Shown here one piece after another: positions 42,436-54,417 of a DNA stretch of 64,000 nt. The translations under genes were made by a program, and so were the position numbers. The stretch's first letter is position 1, and each line of letters starts with the position of its first letter. The DNA comes from Congeria kusceri. Lineage: Eukaryota > Mollusca > Bivalvia > Myida > Dreissenidae. The notes below the pieces were generated by a model that was given only the letters and a program-made list of their open reading frames with translations, made no database searches and was not told the origin of the DNA. The stretch is from the NCBI GenBank assembly GCA_027627225.1, contig JAPFQT010000035.1, positions 1,093,501 through 1,157,500 on the forward strand, given 5' to 3'.

Positions 42436-43653
42436 AAACAAGAGCTGTCAGAGTACAGCGCGCTCAACTATTCGAAGTATTTCAGTTGGTACATATTTTG
42501 GAAGGCGGGAGAAGTATACATTTGTTGAAATACAAAGCTGAATAATGGCAATTATTTCTTCAATTTATTTCAAGTTTTAAGTGAATACCTTATGTACTTT
42601 AGAAATTATACTGAGACTTTGAAACAAAAACGTCAACCCAAAAATCTATGTAAACAGTAGGCAAACCTCTGTCCAAATACAACACAGAGTTATAGGGATT
42701 GTTGCAACTGATGCTGGAGTAAGATGTATTCCAAGGTTCAAGTGAATACCTTATGTAGTTTAGAAATTATAAGACTACTGAATAAAAACATTCAACTTAA
42801 CATCTATGTGAAAATAGGAATAACTCTGTCAAAATACAAAACAGGGTTATGTGGATTTTGGCAACTAATGATGTCATGATGAAAAAGGTATATGCCAAGT
42901 CTTAATTGAATAACATATTAAGTTTTGAAGTTATAAGACTTTTGAATAGAAACTTAAATAAAAAAATCTATTTGCAACAGGGACTATGGCAAAATACAAA
43001 ACAGAGTTATGGGGAATGTTGCTGATGCTGGTATATTACAAGTTTCAATGAATAACCGATTAAATTTTGAATTTACAAGACATTTGAAAAAAACAAACAA
43101 CTTTAACCCGAAAATATATGTGAAAAAGAGGCATATGGGGGAATGTTGCACTTGATGTTAGAGTTCAAGACAAATGTACATTCCCAGTTTCAAGTGAATA
43201 AGTAATATAGTTTTCAAGTTATACGACTTTTAAATATAAACTTTAACCAGAAAATCTACGTGAAAATGGGGCATAACTATGTCAAAAAAAAAAAAAAAGA
43301 GTTATTAGGGAATATTGCAACTGATGTAAGAGTTAATGACCAAGGTATATTCCAAGTTTGAAAGGAATAACTTTTAATAGTAATATCTAGTTTTAAAGTT
43401 ACAAGACGTTTGAATATAAACTTTAACCAGAAAATCTATGTGAAAAAGGGGCATAACTCTGTCAAAATAAAAAAATTAGTAATGGGAATGTTGCAACTGA
43501 CACTGGAGTTGATGACAAAAGGTATATTCCAAGTTTCAAATAAAAAACTTATTAAGTCTTGACGTTACAAAACTTTTGAATATAAACTTTAGCCAAGATC
43601 AGACGCGGACGCCAAAGCCGGGATAGTAGGAAAGCTCACCTTTTCTACAAATA
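42436..43653 (+). mobile_element. AAGAGCTG-family non-autonomous element, copy 2
   Basis: Starts AAACAAGAGCTGTCAGAGTA with CGCTCAACTATTCGAAG, has about seven diverged ~150 bp units (AAAATACAAAACAGAGTTAT and variants), then CAGACGCGGACGCC and ends ATAGTCGAGCTAA. The 3' hairpin is degraded. A 14-base A run (about 43,285) marks local slippage. The oldest-looking of the three large copies. Confidence 0.75.
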
Positions 43654-44431
43654 GTCGAGCTAAAAATACAACGGTCTGGAGGAAATGCATCGGACAATAC
43701 AATAAAGTTGCCGAAATATTATTAATTAGAAAAATATTTGATCAAATGGAAACAATATATATCTATTATATTCAAGGTATTGTTTGTTTCATTTGCAACT
43801 ATTCCGTGACATACATTTGGTCAATGTATAAATATGGCTTCTTGTTTGCGGAATCTGATTCATTAAAAGCTCAAGAAAATCAAAGCCTAGATTAAAAAAA
43901 ACTGTATAAACTACAATTCTCTATGCTTGGTCATTATTGCATATATGTATTGTATATGGACACTGTTAGACAACAACCTCTATGCAGCTGATCAACAGAT
44001 CGTTTTAATGTACGAATACTTAACTGTAGTAGTGCAATACTTGTTCTTCCACACTCTTTCACGAACATTTTCTTCACCATAAATGCTGACATTAAAATTT
44101 GGAGCACACTCTTTTTTCCGACATAAAAATAAGGACAAGTGTTATAACTATGTGTACGATTTAAGTAATACAACACTTCCTAAATATTAATGACTCTACA
44201 TTTAGACATACAACTGCAAAGCTCAAGAGGTGTGTCCGAAAAATACGCGTAAAACACAAATACAATAAAATACCGGTATTCATTTAACTGTTTCATTATT
44301 CTCGTGATTAATCAATATACTGTTTGTCTAAATAACACACACGAAATATCGTCGCATTTGAACAACAATAAATAACTCTATCACATCAACATGCATAAAT
44401 ATTATAACAGCAGAGGGGCAAGTCGCGTCAA
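43654..44431. other. No recognisable gene
   Basis: The 80-codon minus frame at 43,934-44,176 has no start context, domain or splice sites I can support. Confidence 0.4.
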
Positions 44432-44740
44432 TATAACCGTCTCTGTGGCCTAGTGATTAGGGTGTTCGCATACAGAGCGGGAGATCGAAGTTTCGAGTCT
44501 ACTGCGGGAGGTTGAAAGTTCGAGTCTCGCCCAGGGCTTGTTCTGATATGGCCGGTTGTCTACCCAGCAGCCACTTAAATCGAAGGGTACCGATTGCCTT
44601 TCTGCCAAGCGCCCGGCATATAGGATAGGAATTGGGAGTAAAGGTGTTCATCAGTCAAGGTGTGTCATAAGTCAAAACTGGATGTCCCTTAATCGCTAGA
44701 GGTGATGCAGTACTAAAAACACTTTACTTTACTTTATAGA
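44432..44740 (+). mobile_element. tRNA-derived SINE, second family, duplicated B box
   Basis: A box TGGCCTAGTGATTAGGG and two B-box-like motifs, TTTCGAGTCT and GTTCGAGTCTC, in a 27-bp direct duplication (GCGGGAG at 44,477 and 44,504). The body contains GGCCGGTTGTCTACCCAGCA and AAGCGCCCGGCATATAGGAT. The 3' end is (CTTTA)n at 44,722-44,738. Confidence 0.75.
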
Positions 44741-44759
44741 CGTCTAAAAAACAGGAAAC

Positions 44760-45290
44760 ATGCGTACCATGACAGTTTATCCAGCCAGGCGACACAACAG
44801 CGTAAGACAACCAGGCCAAACAACAGCGTAACACAACCAGGCGACACAACAGCGTAACACAACCTGGCGACACAACAGCGTAACACAACCAAGTGACACA
44901 AAAGCGTAACACAACCTGGCGACACAACAGCGTTACATAACCTGGTGACACAACAGCGTAACACAACCAGGCGACACAACAGCGTAACATAACCTGGCGA
45001 CACAACGATGGAACCTACACAACCAATCGATACACCAACGTAACATAACCAAGCGACACAACAACAACACAACAACGTAAAACAACCATGCGACACAACA
45101 GCGTAACACAATTGGGCGACACAATAGCGTAACACATCCAAGCGACACAACAGTGTTGCACAAAGGCGTCAAAACGACGTAACACAACTAGGCGACACAA
45201 CGACGTAACACAACCAGGCGACACAACAGCATAACACAACCAAGCGACACAACAACGAAAACCAACCAAGCGACACAACAACGAAACACA
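44760..45290 (+). repeat. 26-bp minisatellite
   Basis: AGCGTA anchors at 44,825, 44,851 and 44,877 give a 26-bp period; the unit is near AACACAACCAGGCGACACAA plus CAGCGT. The Cys/Val/Leu frames on the minus strand are translations. Confidence 0.9.
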
Positions 45291-45880
45291 ACCAAACTAC
45301 ACGACGATGGGACCCAACCAAGAGACACAACGACGGAACTAAACCAAGAGTCTCAACGGCCGGACATTACCATACTACACGACGATGGGACTGAACCAAG
45401 AGACATAACGACAGAACTCAACTAAGAGACACAACGACACAACGACAGAACTCAACCAAGTGACACAACGACGGAAAACAACCAAGCGACACAAAGGCCG
45501 GACACAACGAAGCAACACAAAGGCCGGACACAACCAAGCGACACAACGACGGATTTCAACGAAGAGACAGAACGACAGAAGTCAACCAGGCGTCACAACA
45601 ACGGAATACATCAAAGCGATACAACGACAGAACACAACGAAGGACACAAAGGCCGAACACAAGCAGGCAAAACAACGACGGAACTCAACCAAGCGAAACG
45701 ACGACGGAATAGAACCAAGCAAAACGACGGAAGTCAACCAAGCGTCACAACAACGGAATACATCCAAGCGTCACAACGACGGAACTCAACCAAGTGACAC
45801 AACAATAGAACACAATCAGGAGACACAACGACGGAACACAGCCAAGCGACACGACGACGGCCGCACACAATTATGCGACA
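45291..45880 (+). repeat. Diverged continuation of the 26-bp minisatellite
   Basis: Same skeleton (CAACCAAG-GACACAACGACGGAA) with AAAGGCCGGACACAAC variants and irregular lengths. The 151-codon plus frame here is a repeat translation. Confidence 0.8.
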
Positions 45881-46089
45881 TAATGTTTCATGAACCTAGC
45901 TTGTGCACATGTTGAGTTATCGAAGGATAAAGGCTTTCACTAACAGACGGACGGACGGTCCACTATGACTTTAGATTGTTTTTACAATGCTCACTCGCTT
46001 CGTTGAATTTTACAACATCAAAATCATACACGAAACAAAGTTGCAGCATGATAGTTCTATGTGTTCAATTACAAACACTTTTGTTACAT

Positions 46090-46290
46090 CATCATGTCGC
46101 TGTGATGTAATTTATGTGATATCCGCCTTTCGATCGGAAGATCATGAGTTTGATTCCTACTCCTGGAGCCTTCGAATGATCTTCCTCAAAAGTCATCGCG
46201 TAGTGGTGCTTCGCAGGAAACGGACTTGAAAGTGTCTCAATAACCAATTGGCTTTTGACACTCGATCTTTTATATAGAAATGTTATTTAA
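46090..46290 (+). mobile_element. tRNA-derived SINE, copy 5 of 6
   Basis: GTCGCTGTGATG, GATATCCGCCTTTCGATCGG, B box GAGTTTGATTCC, body TCAAAAGTCATCGCGTAGTG (diverged), CTTGAAAGTGTCTCAATAAC and GACACTCGATC. Confidence 0.75.
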
Positions 46291-46384
46291 ACTAAACTTG
46301 ACAGTCCGTAATGACATCAAATAGTGTTTCTACAATGTTCACTTTCTTCGCGAATGTTTTACCCAATCCAAATCAGTCCAGGAG

Positions 46385-47423
46385 AAACAAGAGCTGTCAG
46401 AGGACAGCGCGCTCGACTTTTCGAAGTATTTCAGTTGGTTCATATTTTGGATAGTGGAAGGGGCATGAATTTGTTAAAATACAAAACTTTTAAGCGAAGC
46501 CTTTTATTGTCTATACATTTTTGGAACACAAACTCTAACCACAAAGTCTATGTAAAAAGTGGGCTAACTCTGTCAAAATACAAAACAGAGTTATGGGTAA
46601 TGTTGCCCTGATACTAGAGTTGATGACAAAGGTTAGTTCCAAGTTCTAAGTGTAGTTTTGAAGTTACAAAACTTTTGAATATAAACTTTAAACAGAAAAT
46701 CTATGTGAAAAAGGGTCATTACTATGTCAAAATACAAAACAGAGTAATGGGTAATGTTGCCCCTGATACTAGAGTTGATGACAAAGGTTATTTCCAAGTT
46801 ACAAGTTAATAACTTATGCAGTTTTGAAGTTGCAACACTTTTCTATATAAACTTTAACCAGAAAATCTATGTCAAAAAAGGGCATAACTCTGTCAAAATA
46901 CAAAATAGAGTTATGGGGAATGTTCACCCTGATACTGGAGTTGATGACAAAAGTATATTTCAAGTTTCAAGTGAATAGCTTTTGAAGTATTGAAGTAACA
47001 AAACTTTTGAACATAAACTTTAACCTTAAAATCTATGTGAAAAAGAGGCATAACTCTGTCAAAATACAAAACAGAGTTATAGGAAATATTGCCTTTGATA
47101 CTGGAGTTGATGACAAAGGTTATTTCCAAGTTTCAATTGAATAACTTAATGTAGTTTTGAAGTTACAAAACTTTTGAATATAAACTTTAACCAGAAGATC
47201 TAAGTGAAAAGGGGGATAACTCTGTCAAAATACAAAACAGAGTTATGGGAAATGTTGCCCCTGACATTGGAGTTGATGACAAAGGTATATTCCAAGTTTC
47301 AAGTGAATAACTTATGTAGTTTTGAAGTTACAAGACTTATAAAAACTTTAACCAAATTCAGAGGCGGACGCCGACGCAGGGGCTAGTAGGTAAGCTCATC
47401 TATTCTTCGAATAGTCGAGCTAA
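46385..47423 (+). mobile_element. AAGAGCTG-family non-autonomous element, copy 3
   Basis: Best-preserved copy: 5' hairpin GCTGTC-AGAG-GACAGC (46,393-46,408), GCTCGACTTTTCGAAG, five units at ~156-168 bp spacing (46,570, 46,726, 46,889, 47,057, 47,223), GGCGGACGCCGACGC, 3' hairpin CTATTC-TTC-GAATAG (47,400-47,414), then TCGAGCTAA. Several short frames are unit translations. Confidence 0.85.
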
Positions 47424-48339
47424 AAAGTAGCGTGATTTTTGTTGTTGTGCAATATTTCATGTGTTGCCATAGCAACCACAGTTTAGTAACACGAAAAACA
47501 AAAAACAAAGTGTATTATCGCCTCATTGATCTCTCTATTAAATCATATCCCTCCACATTTTCTCGGAGAAAGAGACAGACGCGCTTCCGGACAGTTTTTG
47601 CTTCCTCAGGCCACATTTCAGAAACATCTAAAGTAGAATTTTATCTTTATATCACCATTTTTCGTTAGCATTTAATGTCATGTTTATATCACATTGGGCT
47701 TAGTATTTATTAATTTCCAACTTATTATAAATTATTGTTTACACAACTGTAAAGGAACTCATAAATTTAAATGATGTATATAAACTAATAGCTTTCAAAA
47801 TTGGAACTACATATTTTAAAGTAAATTTACCATGTTTCTGGAATAGGGCCACAGCTTCCCCTTATACTATTTAGACTATATTCATGAATGTTAAACCACA
47901 TCATAACGAAATTACGTTGATAAAATAAGAGCAATATGTCTCAAGATCTGTACAATATCAACGGATTGGTAATGAATAAAAGAACTATTATTATTAATGT
48001 TACTATTATTTAATAATAATAATGATAATAATAATAATAATAAATAATAATAATAATATTATTATTATCATTTATTATTGTTATTATTATTATTATTATT
48101 ATTATTACAGATTATAATACTAAGAAATTGTTGAATAAATAAACGTTCATTGCGTGCAGTAGAGAATGTCCTGCAACTTCACGATTTCCTCGTGCACAGT
48201 GTACATGTACGGTCAGTGAACGTTTCCTACTTCGACCGATTACAGCAAATCACGAGGAAATTGTGAAATTCACGTGTCATATAGGGAAGCTTATTTTGGC
48301 TTCCGCTCGACTTTTGTTTCAAATATATTTACAACAGAC
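47424..48339. other. No gene; (AAT)n/(ATT)n microsatellite
   Basis: A MITE-end-like CATGTTTCTGGAATAGGGCC at about 47,831 and an AAT/ATT inverted microsatellite at 48,000-48,115. TTCACGATTTCCTCGTG and its inverse near 48,178 and 48,252 form a long-range hairpin. Confidence 0.5.
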
Positions 48340-48525
48340 ACGTGGGCCCATATTTATAAAGATTCATAAGTCATTCTTAAGTCAGTGAAAAAAGTCAAAA
48401 TTATACTTTTATGATTTTGTGTTTAATTTTCTTTTAAAATTCCTTGAAAATACCAGCCTTGAATAATCCATTGCTTAAAATACGATGTTTACAAGTGACA
48501 CATGGGCCCATATTTATAAACAGAC
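48340..48525 (+). repeat. GGGCCCATATTTATAAA direct repeats
   Basis: TGGGCCCATATTTATAAA occurs at 48,343 and 48,504 in the same orientation and, as a variant, at 39,655. Possibly single ends of two MITE copies. Confidence 0.5.
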
Positions 48526-48954
48526 TTGTTGTATCTTATTTGCTACTGCAACTTTTTGTAAATACCAGACCTGCTAATTTTAAGTATAGTTCCAAAATGT
48601 GCCCATAGATTTTGATATAGTTTATGTGCTTTTGCTATTAGATCTTCAAGTTTGTGTTAAACTTTTACTAGTTCGAATAAAAGATGTACAATTTTCCACC
48701 TTCTTGCTTAAATCTCAGAGCATTTAAACATACAAGCCGTCAAGGGCCGTATCTGAGGGTGAATCTGAAAAAACGCACATGTGCTGGAGGGGGGCGGGCA
48801 ACAGTGTGGGCATTGTTAAACCTTGAAATAAATTATGCAATGTATTTCTGGAGTAGCAAAACTGTTATTTAAATGGCCTCTATGGATAAAATGACACCAG
48901 TTTTTATTTTAAATATGTAATACAGCTTTTTGAAAATATATGTTGTAGGTGTTT
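48526..48954. other. No recognisable gene
   Basis: The 62-codon frame at 48,684-48,872 has no recognisable domain. CAAGGGCCGTATCTGAGG (48,741) may be a MITE end. Confidence 0.35.
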
Positions 48955-49135
48955 AGGTCGCAGTGTTGTTATGGAGTCCCTCTTGCGATCAGGAGGTCGT
49001 GGATTCGATCCCTACTTGGAGAGCGTGCGGAAGATCTTTTTCAAAGACACCAAGAATTAACTCTTCCCAGGAAACGGACTCAAAAATGCCTCAATATGGC
49101 TTTGGACAAAATCGAAGTTAAATAAATAGGTTTAA
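48955..49135 (+). mobile_element. tRNA-derived SINE, copy 6 of 6
   Basis: GGTCGCAGTGTTGTTATGGA, TTGCGATCAGGAGGTCG, B box GGATTCGATCCC, AAAGACACCAAGAATT, GGAAACGGACTCAAAAATGC, ending GACAAAATCGAAGTTAAATA. Confidence 0.8.
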
Positions 49136-49895
49136 ATTAAAGATATGTTTTCCAAGTGAATGCACGCGCGTATGTCTAGGCACGCCCCTGGCAGCGTGCA
49201 GTAAGAACAGACATGCACAGAGTTGGAAAAATTCCGATATCAATAATTCGGAGCTTTTGCAAATTCCATAAATATGTATTATGTTTAAGTTTGTTCCCAA
49301 TATGTTCTAAATCTAGTTTATCACCCACTGTAACATATTGTATACTTGCATATATAACTATTACACTTCCATGTGTAGTTAGTACATCAATAAAATATCA
49401 CAAAACATTTTTTCCGACAAGTTCAAAAATTAGGGCCAGTTGACGGTTTTAATGTTGTTGTTTTTTTCCGACTGGGCAAGCCCTTCAACAGTTTAGTATG
49501 AATACTGGTTTCTTAATGTACTGCATAATTACATTAACTGCTTGAACTCACGGGTGACGTTTCTCGCAGCGTGCTGCAGAACAACACGGTTTCAAACATT
49601 TAATTGAAATGAACGAGGGTCCCTATTATTATTTTATCCAAACTTCAAACACACATTAGTTTGTGTGTCTGTTGTATATTACTCTTGTGTTTTTTCTTCG
49701 TCGTTTCGAGTAAAAATCATGTTAAAGATTTTTCAGCAAAAAGTCCACGAACCAAATTAATTTATTTTCGTACTAATATTCTTTGATTCAATGAACTTTT
49801 TTATTCGCTGCCAAAACCATAACAGGTAAAAGAAAATGCAAAACAAAATGTTACTTTTGAAGTGTGTAAATTGGTTAAATATTGTAAATATAGTC
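49136..49895. other. No recognisable gene
   Basis: Two overlapping short frames on opposite strands at 49.1-49.4 kb; neither is supported. Confidence 0.4.
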
Positions 49896-50149
49896 AGGGT
49901 CAATATTCCAGAAACATCATAAGTGTTTCTTAAAATAAGTTTAAAATTTCAAATGTCATATTTTAAAAACTACATTATAATTGTTTGAATATGTTGATGT
50001 TTAAATAAACAACCAGTAATACTATAGATGATAATTAATAAACATTAAGCACAATGCACTGTACAAAGGAAATAAAAAGTGAAACAAAAGGTTGATTATA
50101 AGGTTAAGAATAAGATACCGCTAAAGATGTTTCTGGAATACCACCCCAG
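49896..50149. mobile_element. MITE-like element, TATTCCAGAAACATC TIRs
   Basis: The left end GGGTCAATATTCCAGAAACA and the inverted right end GGGGTGGTATTCCAGAAACA share TATTCCAGAAACATC, around ~250 bp of AT-rich DNA. Related to 24,061-24,260. Confidence 0.65.
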
Positions 50150-50339
50150 GTCGATTCAACGAAAGGAACACATCTGCTGCCAGAACTTTACAAATTAGTA
50201 ACGTCAAGTTGTCTCCCTTGCTAGAACCGGAATTATTGTTGAGTTATGTTTTTTAGTATCTTTATTGTGGGGATTAATTCGCCCTCGATTAAAAAGACAA
50301 AAAAAAGTCGATATGTTGATATCTCTACCGGATTACTTG

Positions 50340-50560
50340 ACAAAAATTATGTAACTAGATTATTTATTCGTTTTCGCTGATGATATGAAAGTATACATTT
50401 AACCAGTTTTCTTCGTTCCAAAATGAAATTGAATTTATTCATAATTATTTAGGTCGCATTACACTAAATAAATAAGTCATGTGCTGTACTCTCTAAATAA
50501 ATCAACAAGTTTAACTCGAAGACATGTTTTTAGGTTTAAGCACTTACTTTGATATTCTTT
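50340..50560 (+). pseudogene. Possible reverse-transcriptase relic
   Basis: Translation gives LFVFADDMKVYI around 50,375 (motif C like) and, after a frameshift, SSFQNEIEFIHNYLGRITLN, similar in order to the FADD to thumb region of jockey/CR1-type LINEs. It is short, with several stops and no other motif, so this is tentative. Confidence 0.35.
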
Positions 50561-51029
50561 TTTGGAGATGTTGGTAGGGTAAGCATTGGTATGCACACAT
50601 AAATCACAGATATGTTTTAAGATTGGAGACTAAAGTATGACACTTACGCTGAGGCGGGTTACATTCAACTAAAAAGTAGCCGCTAAAATGATGGTGATAA
50701 AACAGTTAACTTTGTTTAGTGTAGAGTTTCTTTTATACATATTCGATGACATACCCTATTTATTGCTTAAATCAATTCAGCTTAGAATACTCTTTAAGAA
50801 TAGGTATAGTTATGAGGGTCCCTATGTGCAAAATGTTACATTTATTTTTGGTTAAAGTTATCGCTTTTACATTAAATTACACAAGGATTGGAATTAGTAT
50901 ATTGTAACCTAAAATTTATTCTCAGAATCATCTACTTGAAAGGAAAGGACATCAAGATGCCACCATATCTGTAGCATGTATCACCAGTAACAAAGGAAGA
51001 TGTATTGTGCGAGTGTACTCACTTACACA
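50561..51029. other. No recognisable feature
   Basis: AT-rich DNA between the RT-like fragment and the GGGCCACG element. Confidence 0.35.
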
Positions 51030-51031
51030 AT

Positions 51032-52284
51032 AAACAAAAGGGCCACGATGGCCCTGGGTCGCTCACCTGAGTTTATTAAATCAAATTTAATAGCGTTCAT
51101 ATGTTTACCGATTTTTGTAGAACAATGTTGACAACGTATAAAAAAGACAGATTACCGACAGTCATGTTTAACGAATGAAATAAAATTTAAGGAATTTGAT
51201 AGAAAGTTAACCCAGAAACATTTCCCTGAAAGTATTTTGAACCCCACAAGCAGTGGTTTGTGACAAGAAGATTCTTTAAGCCTTCAATAAAGCCAACCGT
51301 GGAAAACTTCCTAGCCTAATTTCAGCTATGTTTGTAACGAATCAAAATAATATGGTGGAATTTTGTAGTGAAACCCAAAGAGCATTTCTGTGAAATTATT
51401 TCAAAATCCCCGTTTCAGAAAAGATTTGCCAAGGTTTTCTATATAGCCGTATACGGAAAAGCGCCCTCTGAAGGCAACCCTTTTTAACGAATCCAAATTA
51501 TTTGAAGGCATTTGGTGGGTTTAAGCCAATGAACAATTCTGTGAAATTATTCTGAAATCCAAATAATTGTTTCTGACACGAGGTATTCAACGGGTTCTGT
51601 AGAGCCATTAATGGAAAACTGCCTCGGCTCCTGCGACCATGTTTTTTAACGAATAAAAATTACCTGAAAGAATGTCGAAGAGGGTCCCCTACGGAATATT
51701 TCTGTGAAATTATTTTTTTTTTAAAGCAAGCGGTGTCGGACAAGAACACTTTATACAGCCATTTTAGAAAATCTGGCCCACCCTTGGCGGCCATGTATTT
51801 AGCGAAACAAAATGATTAGAAGGAATTTCGTAGAGGTTCACCATAGGAATATTTCTTGAAAGTTATTTTGCAATCTCGCATCCGTTTCAGAAAGAGTATT
51901 TACAAATTTTTCAATAAATAAATAGAAGGAAAACTGCCCCGCCGCCTGGCGGCCACGTTTGTCAACGAATCAAAATACTTTCAATGAATTTCACCCAATG
52001 AACATTTTTGTGAAGTTATTATGAAAGCTACTAGCGGGTTTTGACAAAAATATTTTTACAAAAGCCCCACCAACTGTCCGCCAAGTCCTTTTGCAAATAA
52101 AAAAATAATTACAATAATCTGACATAATACCACCCAAGCAATATTCTTACAATGTTTTATTAATTTCCACCTATAGAGGTTTCAGAGGAGAAGAGTTTTG
52201 AAGCAAATTGTTGATGGCGACTACGACGGACAACCACTGACCACATAAGCTCACCATTTAGCACTTTGTGCTCAGGTGAGCTAA
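51032..52284 (+). mobile_element. GGGCCACGATGGCCC-family non-autonomous element
   Basis: Starts AAACAAAAGGGCCACG with a 5' hairpin GGGCCA-CGA-TGGCCC (51,040-51,054) and GCTCACCTGAG (51,061-51,071). About seven ~150-168 bp units follow (TTTCTGTGAAATTATT cores near 51,386, 51,535, 51,702 and variants at 51,217, 51,856, 52,007). Then ACGACGGACAACCACTGACC, a 3' hairpin AGCAC-TTT-GTGCT (52,260-52,272), CTCAGGTGAGC and CTAA. A family I recognise as frequent in bivalve genomes, though I cannot search to confirm. Confidence 0.85.
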
Positions 52285-52594
52285 AGAAAAACATTTCTGT
52301 CGACGTCCACTACAACAACATAAAAAGCAACGGAGTAAAACCGAACATTAGCTCAATGCGCTGAAAGAAATCTGTACAGTACATTAATAATTTATAAAAA
52401 ATTTGTTCGTTTTGTAGTACCTGCTTTCTCTTCGTAAATTAAATTATTGTTTAAAATAAAAATTCAACATAACTTTCTATGACGGAAAATGCTTTTTATC
52501 CACTTGCGTGTTCCGAATGCTTTTAATGCTATTTATTTTATTTCTAACAAAAAGAACCCAACTGTTTCTCAGTTTGCATTTGTCGTTCTAACAA
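52285..52594. other. No recognisable feature
   Basis: AT-rich spacer. Confidence 0.35.
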
Positions 52595-53125
52595 TATACT
52601 CGCTACTTTTTCTATAGACAACGAATACAATTATCGTTGTTAAACTACCCAATAATCAACGCAAAAAGTTTGATTATGAGCAGAGCATAATAAAAAGTAG
52701 TTCCAATTACAATTGCAAAAATATGTCAAATTATGTTAGAATCGAAATAATTTTCGCATTATCATTGTTTATCGGCCAACAAACAACTCTTTGTCGTTCT
52801 GATGCGTTTCTATTAAGGCGTAACAAAACCTACCCGACCTTCCCTAAAAAAATGCCTCGACCCGATAACATTGTATTGGGTTTGTCAGATATATTTTGTT
52901 TTGAATATTTATTCAGTTTTAGAATCTTCGAGATGACCGTTTAACAAATACAAAAAATAAATCTCTACCTACCTACCCTAATTTTTTTGGGCATGTAACC
53001 TGAAACGAACAATTTTTTTTACGCCCTTTGAATTCGGGCTAATGCCCTCGTGGTTTAATTCCTACATATGGCCGATAAACAACGATAAATCGAAAATTAT
53101 TTCTTTATTAACACATGACACGCGG
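52595..53125 (-). repeat. GTTGTTTAT-family repeat, copy 3 of 4, interrupted
   Basis: Minus-strand match to 40.5 kb: AAACTACCCAATAATCAACG, AAAAAGTAGTTCCAATTACA, TTAGAATCGAAATAATTTTC, TTTATCGGCCAACAAACAAC and ATGCCCTCGTGGTTTAATTC. About 200 bp (52,822-53,030), with CTACCTACCTACCC, lies where other copies are contiguous, so it is probably a later insertion. Confidence 0.6.
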
Positions 53126-53299
53126 CAATAGTCGAGTAATCGTCGCCGTAGTTTAACAAAAAAGACTCGGCTTTTTACACAGCCATTAAAATTCAAAATG
53201 CTTGAATCAGAAACTAACAATCGACACGCAATTTAACAATGCGGGATATAAAGTCTAATTTTAATACATACTGAACAAAAAAAGAAACTTTCGCTAAGT

Positions 53300-53850
53300 T
53301 TGAATGTAGGCGGGCACATGCACGTTCATAGGCGGACACATACACACGTGCATAGGCGGACACACACACGTGTATAGGCAGACACACACACACGTGTATA
53401 GGCGGACACATACACGTGTGTAGGCAGACACACACACACGTGTATAGGCGGACACACACACACGTTTATAGGCGGACACACACACACATTTATAGGTGGA
53501 CACACACACACGTGTATAGGCGGACACACACACACGTGTATACGCGGACAAACACACACGTGTATAGGCGGACACACACACACACGTGTATAGGGGGACA
53601 CACACACACGTTTATAGGCGGACACACACACACGTTTATAGGCGGACACATACACGTTAATAGGCGGACACATTTACGATCATCGACGGCCACATACACG
53701 TTCATAGTTGGACACATACACGTTTAAGGCGGACACATACACGATCATCGACGGACACAAACACGTTTATAGGCGGACACATACACGTTCATAGGCGGTC
53801 ACATACACGTTCAAAGGCGGACAAATACATGTTCATGGGCGGACAGATGT
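53300..53850 (+). repeat. ~24-bp minisatellite with (AC)n core
   Basis: GGCGGACACACACACACGTG plus TATA units, with a CA run of variable length; the later part (53,640-53,850) has GGCGGACACATACACGTTCA variants. Cys/Val and Thr/His frames on the two strands are translations. Confidence 0.9.
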
Positions 53851-53929
53851 ACACACATTTATAGCTACACCATTTAACACACGCACGTTTTTTTTTCATA
53901 ACGCACGTAGCTGTTACGCCGGTACCTGG

Positions 53930-54130
53930 GTACCTGTTTGTACGGAGGAGGACGGAAATGGAGAAGGCAAGACGGTCAATAGGCGTCACTCGCTTTCGGT
54001 TTGTAGACTTGAAATCGAACGCGTGACAAGGAGCTCTGCAGACGCGCAGACGACAATTCATGCAGATGACAGTTTCACGTGTTCAGAACGAGGCATGAGT
54101 GATAGACCAGGCGGACTTGTGGACGCAGGA
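53930..54130 (+). repeat. Module D copy 4
   Basis: CGCTTTCGGTTTGTAGACTT, GCAGACGACAATTCATGCAG, ACAGTTTCACGTGTTCAGAA and CGAGGCATGA align with the modules at 26.5, 27.9 and 39.9 kb. Directly follows the CA minisatellite. Confidence 0.6.
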
Positions 54131-54417
54131 TGACCTTGCGCAGAACGCGCTTTCAGAACTCTATCAAGTAGTTACATTTAGTCTGATAATATTTATTTTG
54201 TCCTGATCCTCGATATTAAATATTTATTTAAAATCACGCATTTGCCCGGGATATGTTATAATAAGACAGGGTCTGTCGTACTAATTCTAACGCATCCGCA
54301 AAACCACAACACTCAGATAAAAACGTAAATATAAAATAAATGTAAAGTACATGTATAAATGCAGTTTCAATGTACCAGATAATAGTTTCCGAAACTTTTA
54401 CGTGCATATTTCCTTTA

